Assembly (NCBI GenBank): GCA_016872875.1
Contig: VGYW01000181.1
Span: 1-15,893 of the forward strand
DNA: 15,893 bases
Direction: 5' to 3'
Source of the DNA: Planctomycetota bacterium
GTDB taxonomy: Bacteria; Planctomycetota; PUPC01; DSUN01
The position numbers were made by a program, and so were the translations under genes. Within the stretch, counting starts at the first letter, position 1; each line of letters starts with the position of its first letter. The notes below the pieces were generated by a model. It did no database searches and was not told where the DNA came from. It saw nothing but the letters and a program-made list of their open reading frames with translations. Of this stretch, positions 7,261 to 13,719 are shown piece after piece.

Positions 7261-7434
7261 ATGAAGATCGAAGACCTCGCCTACCGCATCGCCGGCGAAG
7301 CGCTCATCCTCCTCGAAAAGAAGTACCACTACCGCATCGCCGAAGACCACCGCAAGGACATCCAGAACACCATCCGCAAGAACCTCAACCAGTACCTCAA
7401 AGAGCCCGCCGAGAAGCCGCCCGCCGAAGAGTAG
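7261..7434 (+). CDS. Small helical protein (57 aa), function unknown
   Basis: ATG 7261 has AGGAGA about 8 nt upstream, and the stop is TAG 7432-7434. The protein starts MKIEDLAYRIAGEALILLEK and ends in KEPAEKPPAEE. It is charged and predicted to form two helices (residues 2-20 and about 27-46) with a Pro/Glu-rich tail, and no signal or membrane segment. Strong GC3 bias (most codons end in C or G) and a good RBS argue that it is real despite its size. Its stop overlaps the GGAGG of the next gene, which starts 10 nt later, so the two are probably translationally coupled. No family was recognised. Confidence 0.78.
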   Translation: MKIEDLAYRIAGEALILLEKKYHYRIAEDHRKDIQNTIRKNLNQYLKEPAEKPPAEE

Positions 7435-7444
7435 GAGGACCGCT

Positions 7445-8530
7445 ATGGCACGACTGTTCGGGAAGGCATACACCCGCGCGCAGCTCCTGCGCCGCGTGGG
7501 CGACATCTCGCAGCTAGGCGGCACGCGCCTCGTCGAGCTCCTCGACGGCAACCAGCGGGGCGTCAGGGCCGTGGACTTCGCCACGGGCTCGGGCCTCGCC
7601 TTCACGGTGCTCCTCGACCGCGGGATGGACGTCTACAATGCGTCCCACTGCGGCCGCTCCCTCGCCTGGCACTCGATGCCGGGCGCAGTGCACCCCGCCT
7701 TCTTCGAGCCTGAGGGCCTCGGCTTCCTCCGCACCTTCGAGGGCGGACTCCTCTGCACCTGCGGCCTCACCTACGCCGGCGCCCCCTGCACCGACGAGGG
7801 GGAGGAGCTGGGCCTCCACGGCCGCATCTCCCACGTCCCCGCACGGCGCGTGTGCGTCGACGCCGCCTGGGAGGGCGACGACTACGTCTTCTGGGCCAAA
7901 GGCTCGATGCGCGAGGCCCGCGTCTTCGGCCCCAACGTCGTCCTCACCCGCACCGTCAAGGCCCGCCTGGGCGAGAGCCGCTTCTTCATCGAAGACCGCA
8001 TCGTCAACGAGGGCTTCCAGCCGCAGCCCCTCATGGTCCTCTATCACATCAACGCCGGCTTCCCGCTCGTGGACAAGGGCGCCGAGCTCCTCGCCCCCAG
8101 CATCGAGGCCGCCCCCGTCACCGACTACGCCGCGAAGATAGCGGACCGCTGGCACCTCTTCGACGCCCCGACGCCTGGCGTGCCCGAGGCCTGCTACCGC
8201 CACAAGCTGGCCGCCGAACGCGACGGCACGACCTTCGTCGCACTCGTCAACCCCAAGCTCGACGGCGGCTTCGGCTATTACGTCCAGTGGAACCGCAAGC
8301 AGCTCCCGCACTTCACCGAATGGAAGATGATGGGCGAGGGGATGTACGTGGTGGGCACCGAGCCCTGCCTCATGCCCCTCTACCCCCGCAGCGAGCTGCG
8401 CAAGGCGGGCAAGCTCCCCTTCCTCCAGCCTGGCGAGGAACGCCTCATCCAGCTCGAGATCGGCGTCGTCTCCGGCCCCGCCGCCCTCCGCTCCCACCGC
8501 CGCCGCTGCCGCCAGGCCCTTCGCCGCTGA
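7445..8530 (+). CDS. DUF4432 family protein, aldose 1-epimerase-like
   Basis: The 361 residues read as a galactose-mutarotase-fold enzyme of the DUF4432 group, which is expected to act on sugars or sugar derivatives in the cytoplasm. Family landmarks in order are VGDISQLGGTRLVELLDG (18-35), FTVLLDRGMDVYNA (53-66), HPAFFEPEGLGFLRTFEGG (83-101), LLCTCGLTYAGAPC (102-115) and LGLHGRISHVPA (122-133). YHINAGFPLVD (200-210) supplies the His usually placed near the sugar ring oxygen. GTEPC (304-308) supplies the likely catalytic Glu306. The ATG at 7445 has GGAGG 8 nt upstream, overlapping the stop of the 57-aa gene. The basic C-terminus (SHRRRCRQALRR) is unusual. The real substrate is not predictable. 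The long minus-strand ORF here is a shadow. Confidence 0.88.
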   Translation: MARLFGKAYTRAQLLRRVGDISQLGGTRLVELLDGNQRGVRAVDFATGSGLAFTVLLDRGMDVYNASHCGRSLAWHSMPGAVHPAFFEPEGLGFLRTFEGGLLCTCGLTYAGAPCTDEGEELGLHGRISHVPARRVCVDAAWEGDDYVFWAKGSMREARVFGPNVVLTRTVKARLGESRFFIEDRIVNEGFQPQPLMVLYHINAGFPLVDKGAELLAPSIEAAPVTDYAAKIADRWHLFDAPTPGVPEACYRHKLAAERDGTTFVALVNPKLDGGFGYYVQWNRKQLPHFTEWKMMGEGMYVVGTEPCLMPLYPRSELRKAGKLPFLQPGEERLIQLEIGVVSGPAALRSHRRRCRQALRR

Positions 8531-8777
8531 CGGCCCCCTCGCTGTCGCACGCGCTCGTGCCTGTCACGCCGCTGACCCGAAGAAAGTAGAGAACTTGGGT
8601 CTGCCCAACCCTTCTGCGCGAATCCTCTGGCATTTCGGCCCCAGGTTGGGTAGAATGATGGCGACGGGTGAATGGAGAGCGGTCCATTCCGGGACCGGTG
8701 TCTTGGCGGACTCTTGATTAAGTGCACCAAAGACAGGCCAACGCACACCTCTATTGGGTTTCGTCGGAGGAATTCTC
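8531..8777. other. Spacer upstream of the kinase-HD operon
   Basis: This 247-bp spacer has no ORF of note. It holds two competing inverted repeats (TTGGG/CCCAA at 8595-8608 and CCCAACC/GGTTGGG at 8604-8650) and a TAGAAT at 8651-8656, the same -10 sequence seen in three better promoters of the window. No good -35 stands at the right distance, so the promoter of the operon remains uncertain. Confidence 0.4.
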
Positions 8778-10172
8778 ATGCCTCCCTCTAAGGGAACCGG
8801 CCTCCCAAGGCGATCTCGCCCAAGAACGCTTTTCGACCTCGGCGTCGTTCTGACTCCCCGGGTCTGGTCGCCCATTTTCGCTGCTGACCCCGAACTCAAG
8901 CCCCGGATCGAACGCATCCCGGAAGCGACGAACCTGCTCACCGCGCCCAAGACCTATCTGGAAGGCCTTGACAGGCTTGCATTGTCTGGGAAGCAGGCCG
9001 GCTGGTCGGACCCAGCACTGGCAGAGGTTATGTCATGCTTGCTTCGGAACACAGCATCGAGATTCGAATCGGTGGAGCTCTGGATCCGAGTCCATCGGCC
9101 AGATGATCACGAAGCAGTCTGCGACTGCATTGAGGTTTTCCCGCCGGATGATGTGATCATATTGAGGAGACTGCCGAGGCAGGGAAGCCAGAAGATCGTG
9201 TTCGAGGCTAGCTGGGGGCTTCGGCAGAAGACCATCATACTGAAGAGGCTTCTGGTCAAGGATCGCCTCAGCCGGGAGCTACACAGTCACCCACTCGAGA
9301 ATGTGCACCCGAACATCATCAAAACGTACACACTGCGGAACAGGAGCGGAGAGGACTTCCTTGTGGAAGAGAGGCTACAGACTGTTCTCAACGACCAGTG
9401 GCGCTCTAATGGGGCAGAACAGACGGCGCTTCTGCTGCACGATATCGGCTCTGCGCTCGCCTATCTTGAGGGTCGGCAACTTGTCCACGGTGACGTGAAG
9501 CCAGACAACGTAGGGCTGGACAGTGGCCGGTTCATCCTTCTGGATTTCGGCGTTTGTCGGCAAGCTGCTGATTTGGTGCTTAAGACATCTGCCACAGGAA
9601 GCCTGCGGACGAGGGCGCCAGAGCTCCTTCTTGAGGAGAAACCCCAGTCCTGGCAAAGCGACGTGTGGGCGCTGGGAGCTACCGTTTGTAGCGCTGCAAG
9701 CGGGCGGTTCCCCTTGGTTGACCCGACAGACAAGGTGCCTCGGATCTCGGAACCGGAACCCCGCGCCGTCTTCGAGAGCACTCTCAGGGAGAGAGCGGGT
9801 AGGGAGTACAGCCCCCGGATAGAAAATGTGATTAGCAACATCCCGGCAGAGAGGCTGAAAGACCTCCTTTCCAAGATGCTAAGCAAGGCCCCCTCGGACA
9901 GGCCGCATTCAGCAGAGGTCGTCGACATGATTCGAAAAGCGGTCCCGCACGCAGTCCCGGATCACGAAGCTCCGGGAAGGTCATTCTTATCGCCAACAGA
10001 GGAAGCCAAGTCCATCTTGGCTATGTGGTCCCCAATGGGAGCTTTTGAGGCTATGCCACTTGATCGAAGAGAAAGACTGCGGCAACGGCTTGAAGAACTT
10101 AAGCAGAGAGTCACGGGAGACCGGATGTTGACGGCCGGAATCCAAGCTTTAACCGAAGCTCTTTCTGGATAG
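8778..10172 (+). CDS. Hanks-type Ser/Thr protein kinase with unknown N-terminal domain (464 aa)
   Basis: The kinase core spans about residues 140-390. The ATP Lys is in TIILKRL (Lys156), a candidate alpha-C Glu is in SREL (about 167), and HPNI is at 177-180. The catalytic loop HGDVKPDN (237-244) has Asp239 and Asn244, with HGD in place of HRD. DFG is at 256-258, APE at 280-282 and SDVWALG at 294-300, with the late RPH Arg near 375. The glycine loop is degenerate. Residues 1-135 match nothing I know and may be a sensor. The C-terminal 75 residues are helical. There are no membrane spans or PASTA repeats, so it is cytoplasmic. ATG 8778 has GGAGG 7 nt upstream, better than the in-frame TTG at 8754. 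The HD gene starts 9 nt after the stop. Base composition is less GC-rich than upstream genes, suggesting transfer. Confidence 0.9.
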   Translation: MPPSKGTGLPRRSRPRTLFDLGVVLTPRVWSPIFAADPELKPRIERIPEATNLLTAPKTYLEGLDRLALSGKQAGWSDPALAEVMSCLLRNTASRFESVELWIRVHRPDDHEAVCDCIEVFPPDDVIILRRLPRQGSQKIVFEASWGLRQKTIILKRLLVKDRLSRELHSHPLENVHPNIIKTYTLRNRSGEDFLVEERLQTVLNDQWRSNGAEQTALLLHDIGSALAYLEGRQLVHGDVKPDNVGLDSGRFILLDFGVCRQAADLVLKTSATGSLRTRAPELLLEEKPQSWQSDVWALGATVCSAASGRFPLVDPTDKVPRISEPEPRAVFESTLRERAGREYSPRIENVISNIPAERLKDLLSKMLSKAPSDRPHSAEVVDMIRKAVPHAVPDHEAPGRSFLSPTEEAKSILAMWSPMGAFEAMPLDRRERLRQRLEELKQRVTGDRMLTAGIQALTEALSG

Positions 10173-10181
10173 GGGACAGGC

Positions 10182-11597
10182 ATGTGGCACTCCGGAATCC
10201 GCGTGGTCCAGGATCCAGTGCACGGTCTCATGAAGTTCGAAAGGCGCGAAGCATTCATCATAGACCTCCTCCGAGCGGCCGAGGTGCAGAGACTAAGACG
10301 AATCAAGCAACTAGGCTTCGCCTGCTTCGTCTTCCCCGGGGTCGAGCATTCTAGATTCACGCATGCACTTGGAACCGCATATATCGCTGCACAAGTCGGG
10401 CGGCATCTTGATTCAGTGGCGCGGGAACTCCTTCCCGAATCTCTGCGGCCAGACGTGCACGCATTGCAGGACCTCTGTGTCGCTGGCCTTTGCCACGACT
10501 TAGGGCATGGGCCTTTCTCTCACGTTTGGGAACGAGTGGTGATCGGGGAAAACTGGGACAAGCAAGCATGGGCCATCGCTCTTAATATTGAAGACACGGC
10601 GCTCAAGGCGCACGACTTCAACAAGTGGCATGAGATGGTCACCTATGCCTTGCTCACGGCGCCTTCCGGACAACTCCACACTCTGCTGGAACAGAATGCG
10701 GTGGGCTCGGCAGCACGGGTCGCAGGACTTCTCTATGGGCATTACTATCTGCCTTACATGTGCAAGCTGATCTCTGGGGACATCGACATTGACCGACTCG
10801 ACTACGTGTCCCGCGACGCCGTGATGGCGGGTTTGCCATCTTGCACGGTACAGCTGGATCGCCTGATTGCATGTCTCACGTTTGGCTATGACAAGAGCCG
10901 ACACCCGTGGGTGGGCCTAAACGAGAGAAAGGGGCTGCCTGTAGCGGTAGAGCTGATGACCTCCCGCGCACAGCTCCACGAGGTCCTATACCTGCATAAG
11001 ACCATACTTGGAATGGAATGGCTTTTGGGCAACCTACTCTTAAGATTGAGGGACCTGGCGCGCGACGGTAAGGAACTCTCGACGGGGGGCGTCCTGCCGG
11101 ATGGCGTTCTAGAGATGATAAGAAGCAAGCCCGTCAGTCTGGACCAAGTGATGGCTCTGGACGACCACGCCATATGGATGCTTGTCCAGAAGATCAAGGA
11201 GGTGGCACATGGCGACCCAACGGCGGTTGCGCTAGGAAAGAGGATCATGGAGCGCGACCCGCTTAGAGCTGTTAGCATAGGAGGGGAGAAGGTGCAAGCA
11301 TTTTTTGCTGACAGGGCAAACAGCAAGGCCGTCGAAGCAGTTGTCGCCAAATTTGTGGAAGGGGAGCCACTCTATTTCTACAAGGAGTTCCCGGTGTCCT
11401 TTACGGTTTGGGAACAAGACACCAAGGCCATGGCTTACCTGGTGGGCGACGAAGAGACTCCCGAATTGAGGTTCCTCTCCGCGCACCCGAGATTGCGGCA
11501 TCTGTTCTCCGACAACGAGCGGTCTTTAGGGACTAGGTTGTTCGTACCACGGGAGTCCCTTAGAGAGGTCGAGCAACTCATCAGCAGGAAGTCCTGA
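10182..11597 (+). CDS. HD superfamily phosphohydrolase, SAMHD1-like (COG1078 type)
   Basis: The 471-aa protein resembles the SAMHD1/COG1078 family of metal-dependent HD enzymes, whose known members hydrolyse (d)NTPs. Landmarks in order are DPVHG (11-15), VQRLRRIKQLGFACFVFPG (35-53), HSRFTHALGTAYIA (56-69), CHDLGHGPFSH (104-114) and DIDIDRLDYVSRDA (200-213). The metal ligands expected from SAMHD1 (His167, His206-Asp207, Asp311) correspond to His61, His105-Asp106 and Asp204, all present, so the enzyme should be active. No SAM or other extra domain is seen. The C-terminal 200 residues are family-specific. ATG 10182 has AGGGGACAGG upstream, only 9 nt after the kinase stop, so the two genes form an operon. 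Rare-type codons (TTA, AGA, AGG, ATA) appear here, unlike lysS or nadB. The exact substrate is unknown. Confidence 0.9.
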   Translation: MWHSGIRVVQDPVHGLMKFERREAFIIDLLRAAEVQRLRRIKQLGFACFVFPGVEHSRFTHALGTAYIAAQVGRHLDSVARELLPESLRPDVHALQDLCVAGLCHDLGHGPFSHVWERVVIGENWDKQAWAIALNIEDTALKAHDFNKWHEMVTYALLTAPSGQLHTLLEQNAVGSAARVAGLLYGHYYLPYMCKLISGDIDIDRLDYVSRDAVMAGLPSCTVQLDRLIACLTFGYDKSRHPWVGLNERKGLPVAVELMTSRAQLHEVLYLHKTILGMEWLLGNLLLRLRDLARDGKELSTGGVLPDGVLEMIRSKPVSLDQVMALDDHAIWMLVQKIKEVAHGDPTAVALGKRIMERDPLRAVSIGGEKVQAFFADRANSKAVEAVVAKFVEGEPLYFYKEFPVSFTVWEQDTKAMAYLVGDEETPELRFLSAHPRLRHLFSDNERSLGTRLFVPRESLREVEQLISRKS

Positions 11598-11785
11598 CCG
11601 CCCAAGGGAGGAGGAGCGCAAGCATCCTCTCGCCTTGCGCAGGATAGGAGCCCCGATGGCCGGGGCGACCCAGGAGGCACGAGGCTTGGGGTCAGGTCGC
11701 AATCCGAAACCGTTGGTCGATGGGCAAGTGAGGGACAGCCGCCTGCTTTGCGCACCGGGATTGGTGAGGCTGCGAGCGTGGTCTG

Positions 11786-11822
11786 GACTCTGGCCGCGTG
11801 TTTGGCCAGGATGCGGGAGTGG
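11786..11822 (+). repeat. Diverged direct-repeat copy of the DUF4058 promoter region (copy A)
   Basis: These 37 bp match 12448-12484 at 31 of 37 positions. Both begin GACTCTGGCCGC and share the TGTTTGGC block. In this copy the -10 is CAGGAT instead of TAGAAT and the AAAGG is GAGTGG, so it has probably lost promoter function. It ends on the base next to the mazF stop codon. The rest of the 11598-11785 spacer has one GCGCAAG/CTTGCGC hairpin near 11617-11640 and otherwise nothing I can name. Confidence 0.65.
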
Positions 11823-12161
11823 TTACTCCGTGGCCCGGCCAGGGACCCTCAGGCCAAGCCAGAGGCAAAGCGCCTGCTCCACAGAGCGGAAGTCTTCGTC
11901 TGAGAGGCAGCCAAGCCGACGGATGAGTTTCGCGTGGGGGATGGTCGCGAGATTCTGCGCGTCGAAAACTCCGGCCCTCAAGAACGGTGCGCCCGACGGG
12001 ACTTCGAACCTGGACCCCCGCGGGCTTGTGGTATGGGCCAGGATGGTCGCCAGCGCGCGGTCTGCTTCCTCGGCAGGAACGCTCACCACAAGACAGGGCC
12101 GCACCTTGGCGGCCAGCCCGAGGTCAACTAGCCAGACTTCACCTCGCCGTGGGTTCGCCAC
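11823..12161 (-). CDS. mazF: Type II toxin, PemK/MazF family endoribonuclease
   Basis: MazF/PemK toxins cut mRNA at short motifs and stop translation when the antitoxin is lost. The 112-aa length fits. The N-terminus NPRRGEVWLVDLG and KVRPCLVVS (19-27, with the conserved Arg21) give the family signature. HTTSPRGSRFEVP (43-55) holds the conserved Thr/Ser of the active site. DAQNLATIPHAKLIRRLGCL (68-87) and ALCLWLGL complete the fold. I choose GTG 12161, because GAGGAG lies 8 nt upstream and the protein then begins just before the conserved core. The upstream ATG at 12224 would add 21 unrelated residues. The start overlaps the antitoxin gene by 23 bp, as is usual in such operons. The plus-strand ORF across this region is a shadow. 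Confidence 0.92.
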   Translation of the reverse strand: MANPRRGEVWLVDLGLAAKVRPCLVVSVPAEEADRALATILAHTTSPRGSRFEVPSGAPFLRAGVFDAQNLATIPHAKLIRRLGCLSDEDFRSVEQALCLWLGLRVPGRATE

Positions 12162-12345
12162 GGGCGCTCTCCTCGCGGTCGAGTTCGCGGAACAACGCCT
12201 CAGCGCTGCGGACGAGGTCGTCATCAGAGAGAGGGTCGCATCCCGCGCCGAGGGAACGCTTCAGGATTTCGGCCGCGAGTTCGCGCCGGTCCGGTTCCGG
12301 CAGCGAATCGAAGCGTTCGAGCAGGCTGCGCACGGTGGTGGTCAT
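12139..12345 (-). CDS. Antitoxin partner of the MazF-type toxin (68 aa)
   Basis: The ATG at 12345 follows AGGGGGA at 8 nt. The protein begins MTTTVRSLLERFDSLPEPDRRELAAEILKR when read in two parts, and its acidic, Arg-rich tail ends REESARGEPTAR. The LPEPDRRELAAEIL and PLSDDDLVRSAEALFRELD patterns are those of short addiction-module antitoxins that pair with MazF in planctomycete-like genomes. The N-terminal half should bind DNA or dimerise and the C-terminal half should wrap the toxin, which is a family expectation and is not visible here. A strong promoter stands directly upstream, and the toxin start lies inside this gene's end. The longer frame reading back to 13002 crosses repeats and is not a credible extension. 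Confidence 0.85.
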   Translation of the reverse strand: MTTTVRSLLERFDSLPEPDRRELAAEILKRSLGAGCDPLSDDDLVRSAEALFRELDREESARGEPTAR

Positions 12346-12414
12346 CGGGAAGTCCCCCTGCAATCGTCGGCATGCCGCCCGCCGGCGCTCGCGACGGGGG
12401 GCGGGAACAGTACG

Positions 12415-12444
12415 AGTATACAGGGGATTCGCTGGGCATGTCAA
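12415..12444 (-). promoter_or_regulatory. Promoter of the toxin-antitoxin operon
   Basis: On the minus strand a perfect TTGACA (12444-12439) is followed by an 18-nt spacer and TATACT (12420-12415). Transcription would start near 12408, about 60 nt before the antitoxin ATG. GTATAC (12416-12421) is a small palindrome over the -10 and could be part of an autoregulatory operator. Confidence 0.7.
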
Positions 12445-12445
12445 C

Positions 12446-12474
12446 TCGACTCTGGCCGCCTGTTTGGCTAGAAT
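12446..12474 (+). promoter_or_regulatory. Divergent promoter facing the DUF4058 remnant
   Basis: TCGACT (12446-12451), a 17-nt spacer and TAGAAT (12469-12474). The -35 starts one base from the -35 of the toxin-antitoxin promoter, so the two are back to back. AAAGGAGG follows at about 12479-12486, well placed for the ATG at 12496. It matches the degenerate copy at 11786-11822. Confidence 0.55.
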
Positions 12475-12495
12475 ACGGGAAAGGAGGATGCGGAG

Positions 12496-12752
12496 ATGCC
12501 TTCGCCGCTGCCAGGAATGGACCCGTATATCGAGCACCCGGGCTCCGCGACAAGCTGCCCGTGATTCCCGTGCCCCTTCTCTACCCTGACCCCGACGCGC
12601 CGCTGGACCTCGGCGGGGTGGTGGCGGCGGTGTACGAGCGCGGCGCCTATGCTCGGCTGATTGACTATCGCCAGCCGCCGCCCCCTCCGCCGCTGTCCGA
12701 CGCGGATGCCGCGTGGCTGGATGAGCGCCTGGTGGCACAGAAGGCGCGATGA
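12496..12752 (+). pseudogene. DUF4058 family gene, internally deleted and frameshifted
   Basis: The first 14 or so codons read MPSPLPGMDPYIEHPG, the well-known N-terminus of DUF4058 proteins, which are normally about 250 residues and common in planctomycetes and cyanobacteria. That frame then stops at TGA near 12562. The DUF4058 C-terminal end continues in another frame: LPVIPVPLLYPDPDAPLDL, VAAVYERGAYARLIDYRQPP, then PPPPLSDADAAWLDERL, ending at TGA 12752. So the two ends survive and about 170-200 internal codons are gone, with a frame change at the junction (about 12540-12550). Promoter and ribosome binding site are still intact. A short chimeric peptide may be made, but no functional DUF4058 protein can be. 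Confidence 0.82.
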
Positions 12753-12776
12753 TCCCCGCTATGGCTGCGCCATTCC

Positions 12777-12872
12777 TGATCACCCCCCGAGGAGGGAGCT
12801 GGTGATCAAGTGGAGCATGGTGTGGGTAGGCTTCCCCTTCGGGAGCCGGCGCGGAACGCGAAGGCGTTCCGC
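12777..12872. repeat. Short palindromes in the spacer after the DUF4058 remnant
   Basis: TGATCACC/GGTGATCA arms lie around 12777-12810. A perfect 9-bp stem GCGGAACGC/GCGTTCCGC with GAAG loop is at 12851-12872. Just downstream, TTCGCTTCGCTCAG and CCCTGAGCCTCGCGAA (about 12885-12920) form the kind of degenerate REP-like intergenic repeat found in many GC-rich metagenomic genomes. I see no gene in 12753-13040. Confidence 0.55.
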
Positions 12873-12961
12873 TCCTGAGATGCTTCGCTTCGCTCAGCCC
12901 CGCCCTGAGCCTCGCGAAAGGATGACCCGTTTTGGCGGACCGAACTGGCGAAGAATGCGGG

Positions 12962-12990
12962 TTGACAGCGGGGCAGGCAGGCGCTACGAT
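12962..12990 (+). promoter_or_regulatory. Promoter for the TGA-interrupted lipoprotein gene
   Basis: A perfect TTGACA (12962-12967), 17-nt spacer and TACGAT (12985-12990). Transcription would start near 12997, giving a leader of about 44 nt with AAGGAGG before the ATG at 13041. Confidence 0.65.
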
Positions 12991-13040
12991 GCTACGCCGC
13001 ATGCGGGGACACTGTGGGAGGAATCACCAAGGAGGTGCTG

Positions 13041-13475
13041 ATGAGGAAGGGAATGTGGGTTGGTCGGGCCGGGCTGGGGCTGGCCCTTGGGGCCGGGGCG
13101 CTCCTCGCCGCGGGGTGCAGCCACCCGGCCAGCTTCGAGGAGTACCTGTCGCACCGCGGGGCCGACGCGGCGCAGATGCTCGACATCGGGGCGACGCAGA
13201 GCCGCGAGGCGCGCTGGTCGGTCTACGCCTGCCTCCTGGGGCTGAGCTCCATCGGCGCGGGACACGTGGAGGGCGAGTTCTCAGGCCTCGGCGGCGGCCA
13301 CGCCGGCTCCTTCAACCACTACCACAAGGTGTGCGGACTCCTGCTGTGGACCTACGAGGAGCTGGGCTGGGACGCCTTCGACGTGAAGAAGCCGGAGACC
13401 CTCTACCGCTGGCACACGGGGCCGATCGGCTACGCGGCCTACCCGGAGCGCAAGCCGGCCTACACCTTTGCCTGA
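13041..13475 (+). CDS. Predicted lipoprotein, frame interrupted by TGA at codon 145
   Basis: ATG 13041 follows AAGGAGG with 5 nt spacing and a good promoter. The N-terminus MRKGMWVGRAGLGLALGAGA leads to lipobox LAAGC with Cys26, so the product should be a membrane-anchored lipoprotein. The mature part contains SFEEYLSHRGADAAQMLD, a small Gly-rich segment (GLGGGHAGSFNHYHKVCG) and LLWTYEELGWDAFDVKKP, and ends KPAYTFA. It resembles in style the small lipoproteins that planctomycetes carry in paralogous sets; no function is known to me. The coding pattern does not end here: the same frame remains open for 61 more codons after the TGA, with the same GC3 bias. The 144-aa product therefore looks truncated relative to an ancestor of about 206 residues. 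Confidence 0.72.
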   Translation: MRKGMWVGRAGLGLALGAGALLAAGCSHPASFEEYLSHRGADAAQMLDIGATQSREARWSVYACLLGLSSIGAGHVEGEFSGLGGGHAGSFNHYHKVCGLLLWTYEELGWDAFDVKKPETLYRWHTGPIGYAAYPERKPAYTFA

Positions 13476-13661
13476 ACGAAGTACCTCCACGTAGGTTACG
13501 TGGGAATCGTCTTCAACCTGCGGTTCACGGAACTGTTCGACTTCCTCGGCGGGCTCTTCTGCCTCGACCTTTGCACCGACGACGGGACAGGCGAGAGCCG
13601 CTGGCCCTGGCAATCGAAGGGCGCCAACAACGAATGCTACCGCCCCGAGCTGCCCTACTGA
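13473..13661 (+). other. In-frame continuation of the lipoprotein gene after TGA
   Basis: After TGA (13473-13475) the same frame reads TKYLHVGYVGIVFNLRFTEL, then FDFLGGLFCLDLCTDDGTGE, and ends ELPY before TGA 13659-13661. Hydrophobic alternation, third positions mostly C or G, and a natural stop show that this was coding in the recent past. Options are a nonsense mutation, a sequencing error, readthrough, or recoding of TGA as selenocysteine. There is no start codon with RBS for independent translation. Confidence 0.7.
13487..13503 (+). promoter_or_regulatory. Hairpin just after the in-frame TGA (possible recoding signal)
   Basis: CCACGTA (13487-13493), loop GGT and TACGTGG (13497-13503) make a perfect 7-bp stem with a 3-nt loop. 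The loop begins at position +19 after the TGA, within the distance range expected for bacterial SECIS elements, and starts with G as those do. A chance hairpin in coding sequence is also possible. Confidence 0.4.
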
Positions 13662-13719
13662 TCGCTGATTGTGCCCCGAATGGCACGGTTGACCTCTGCG
13701 GAAGTGTCTTGCGGCCCGC

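Noticed and set aside
7514..8497. 327-aa minus-strand ORF over the DUF4432 gene
   Set aside because: Shadow; it has no RBS and low-complexity Glu/Ala/Gly/Leu composition.
11617..11640. GCGCAAG/CTTGCGC hairpin as terminator of the kinase-HD operon
   Set aside because: The loop is long and no T-tract follows; it may still act, but the sequence does not show it.
11680..11705. GGGGTCAGGTCGCAATCC stretch as a possible end of a REP-associated transposase element
   Set aside because: It resembles sequences near such elements from memory only; there is no transposase or second end to support it.
11635..12471. 278-aa plus-strand ORF
   Set aside because: Antisense to the well-supported MazF-type toxin and its antitoxin.
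12346..13002. Upstream extension of the antitoxin frame to 287 aa
   Set aside because: It would cross the promoter, the DUF4058 remnant and REP-like repeats; ATG 12345 has a good RBS.
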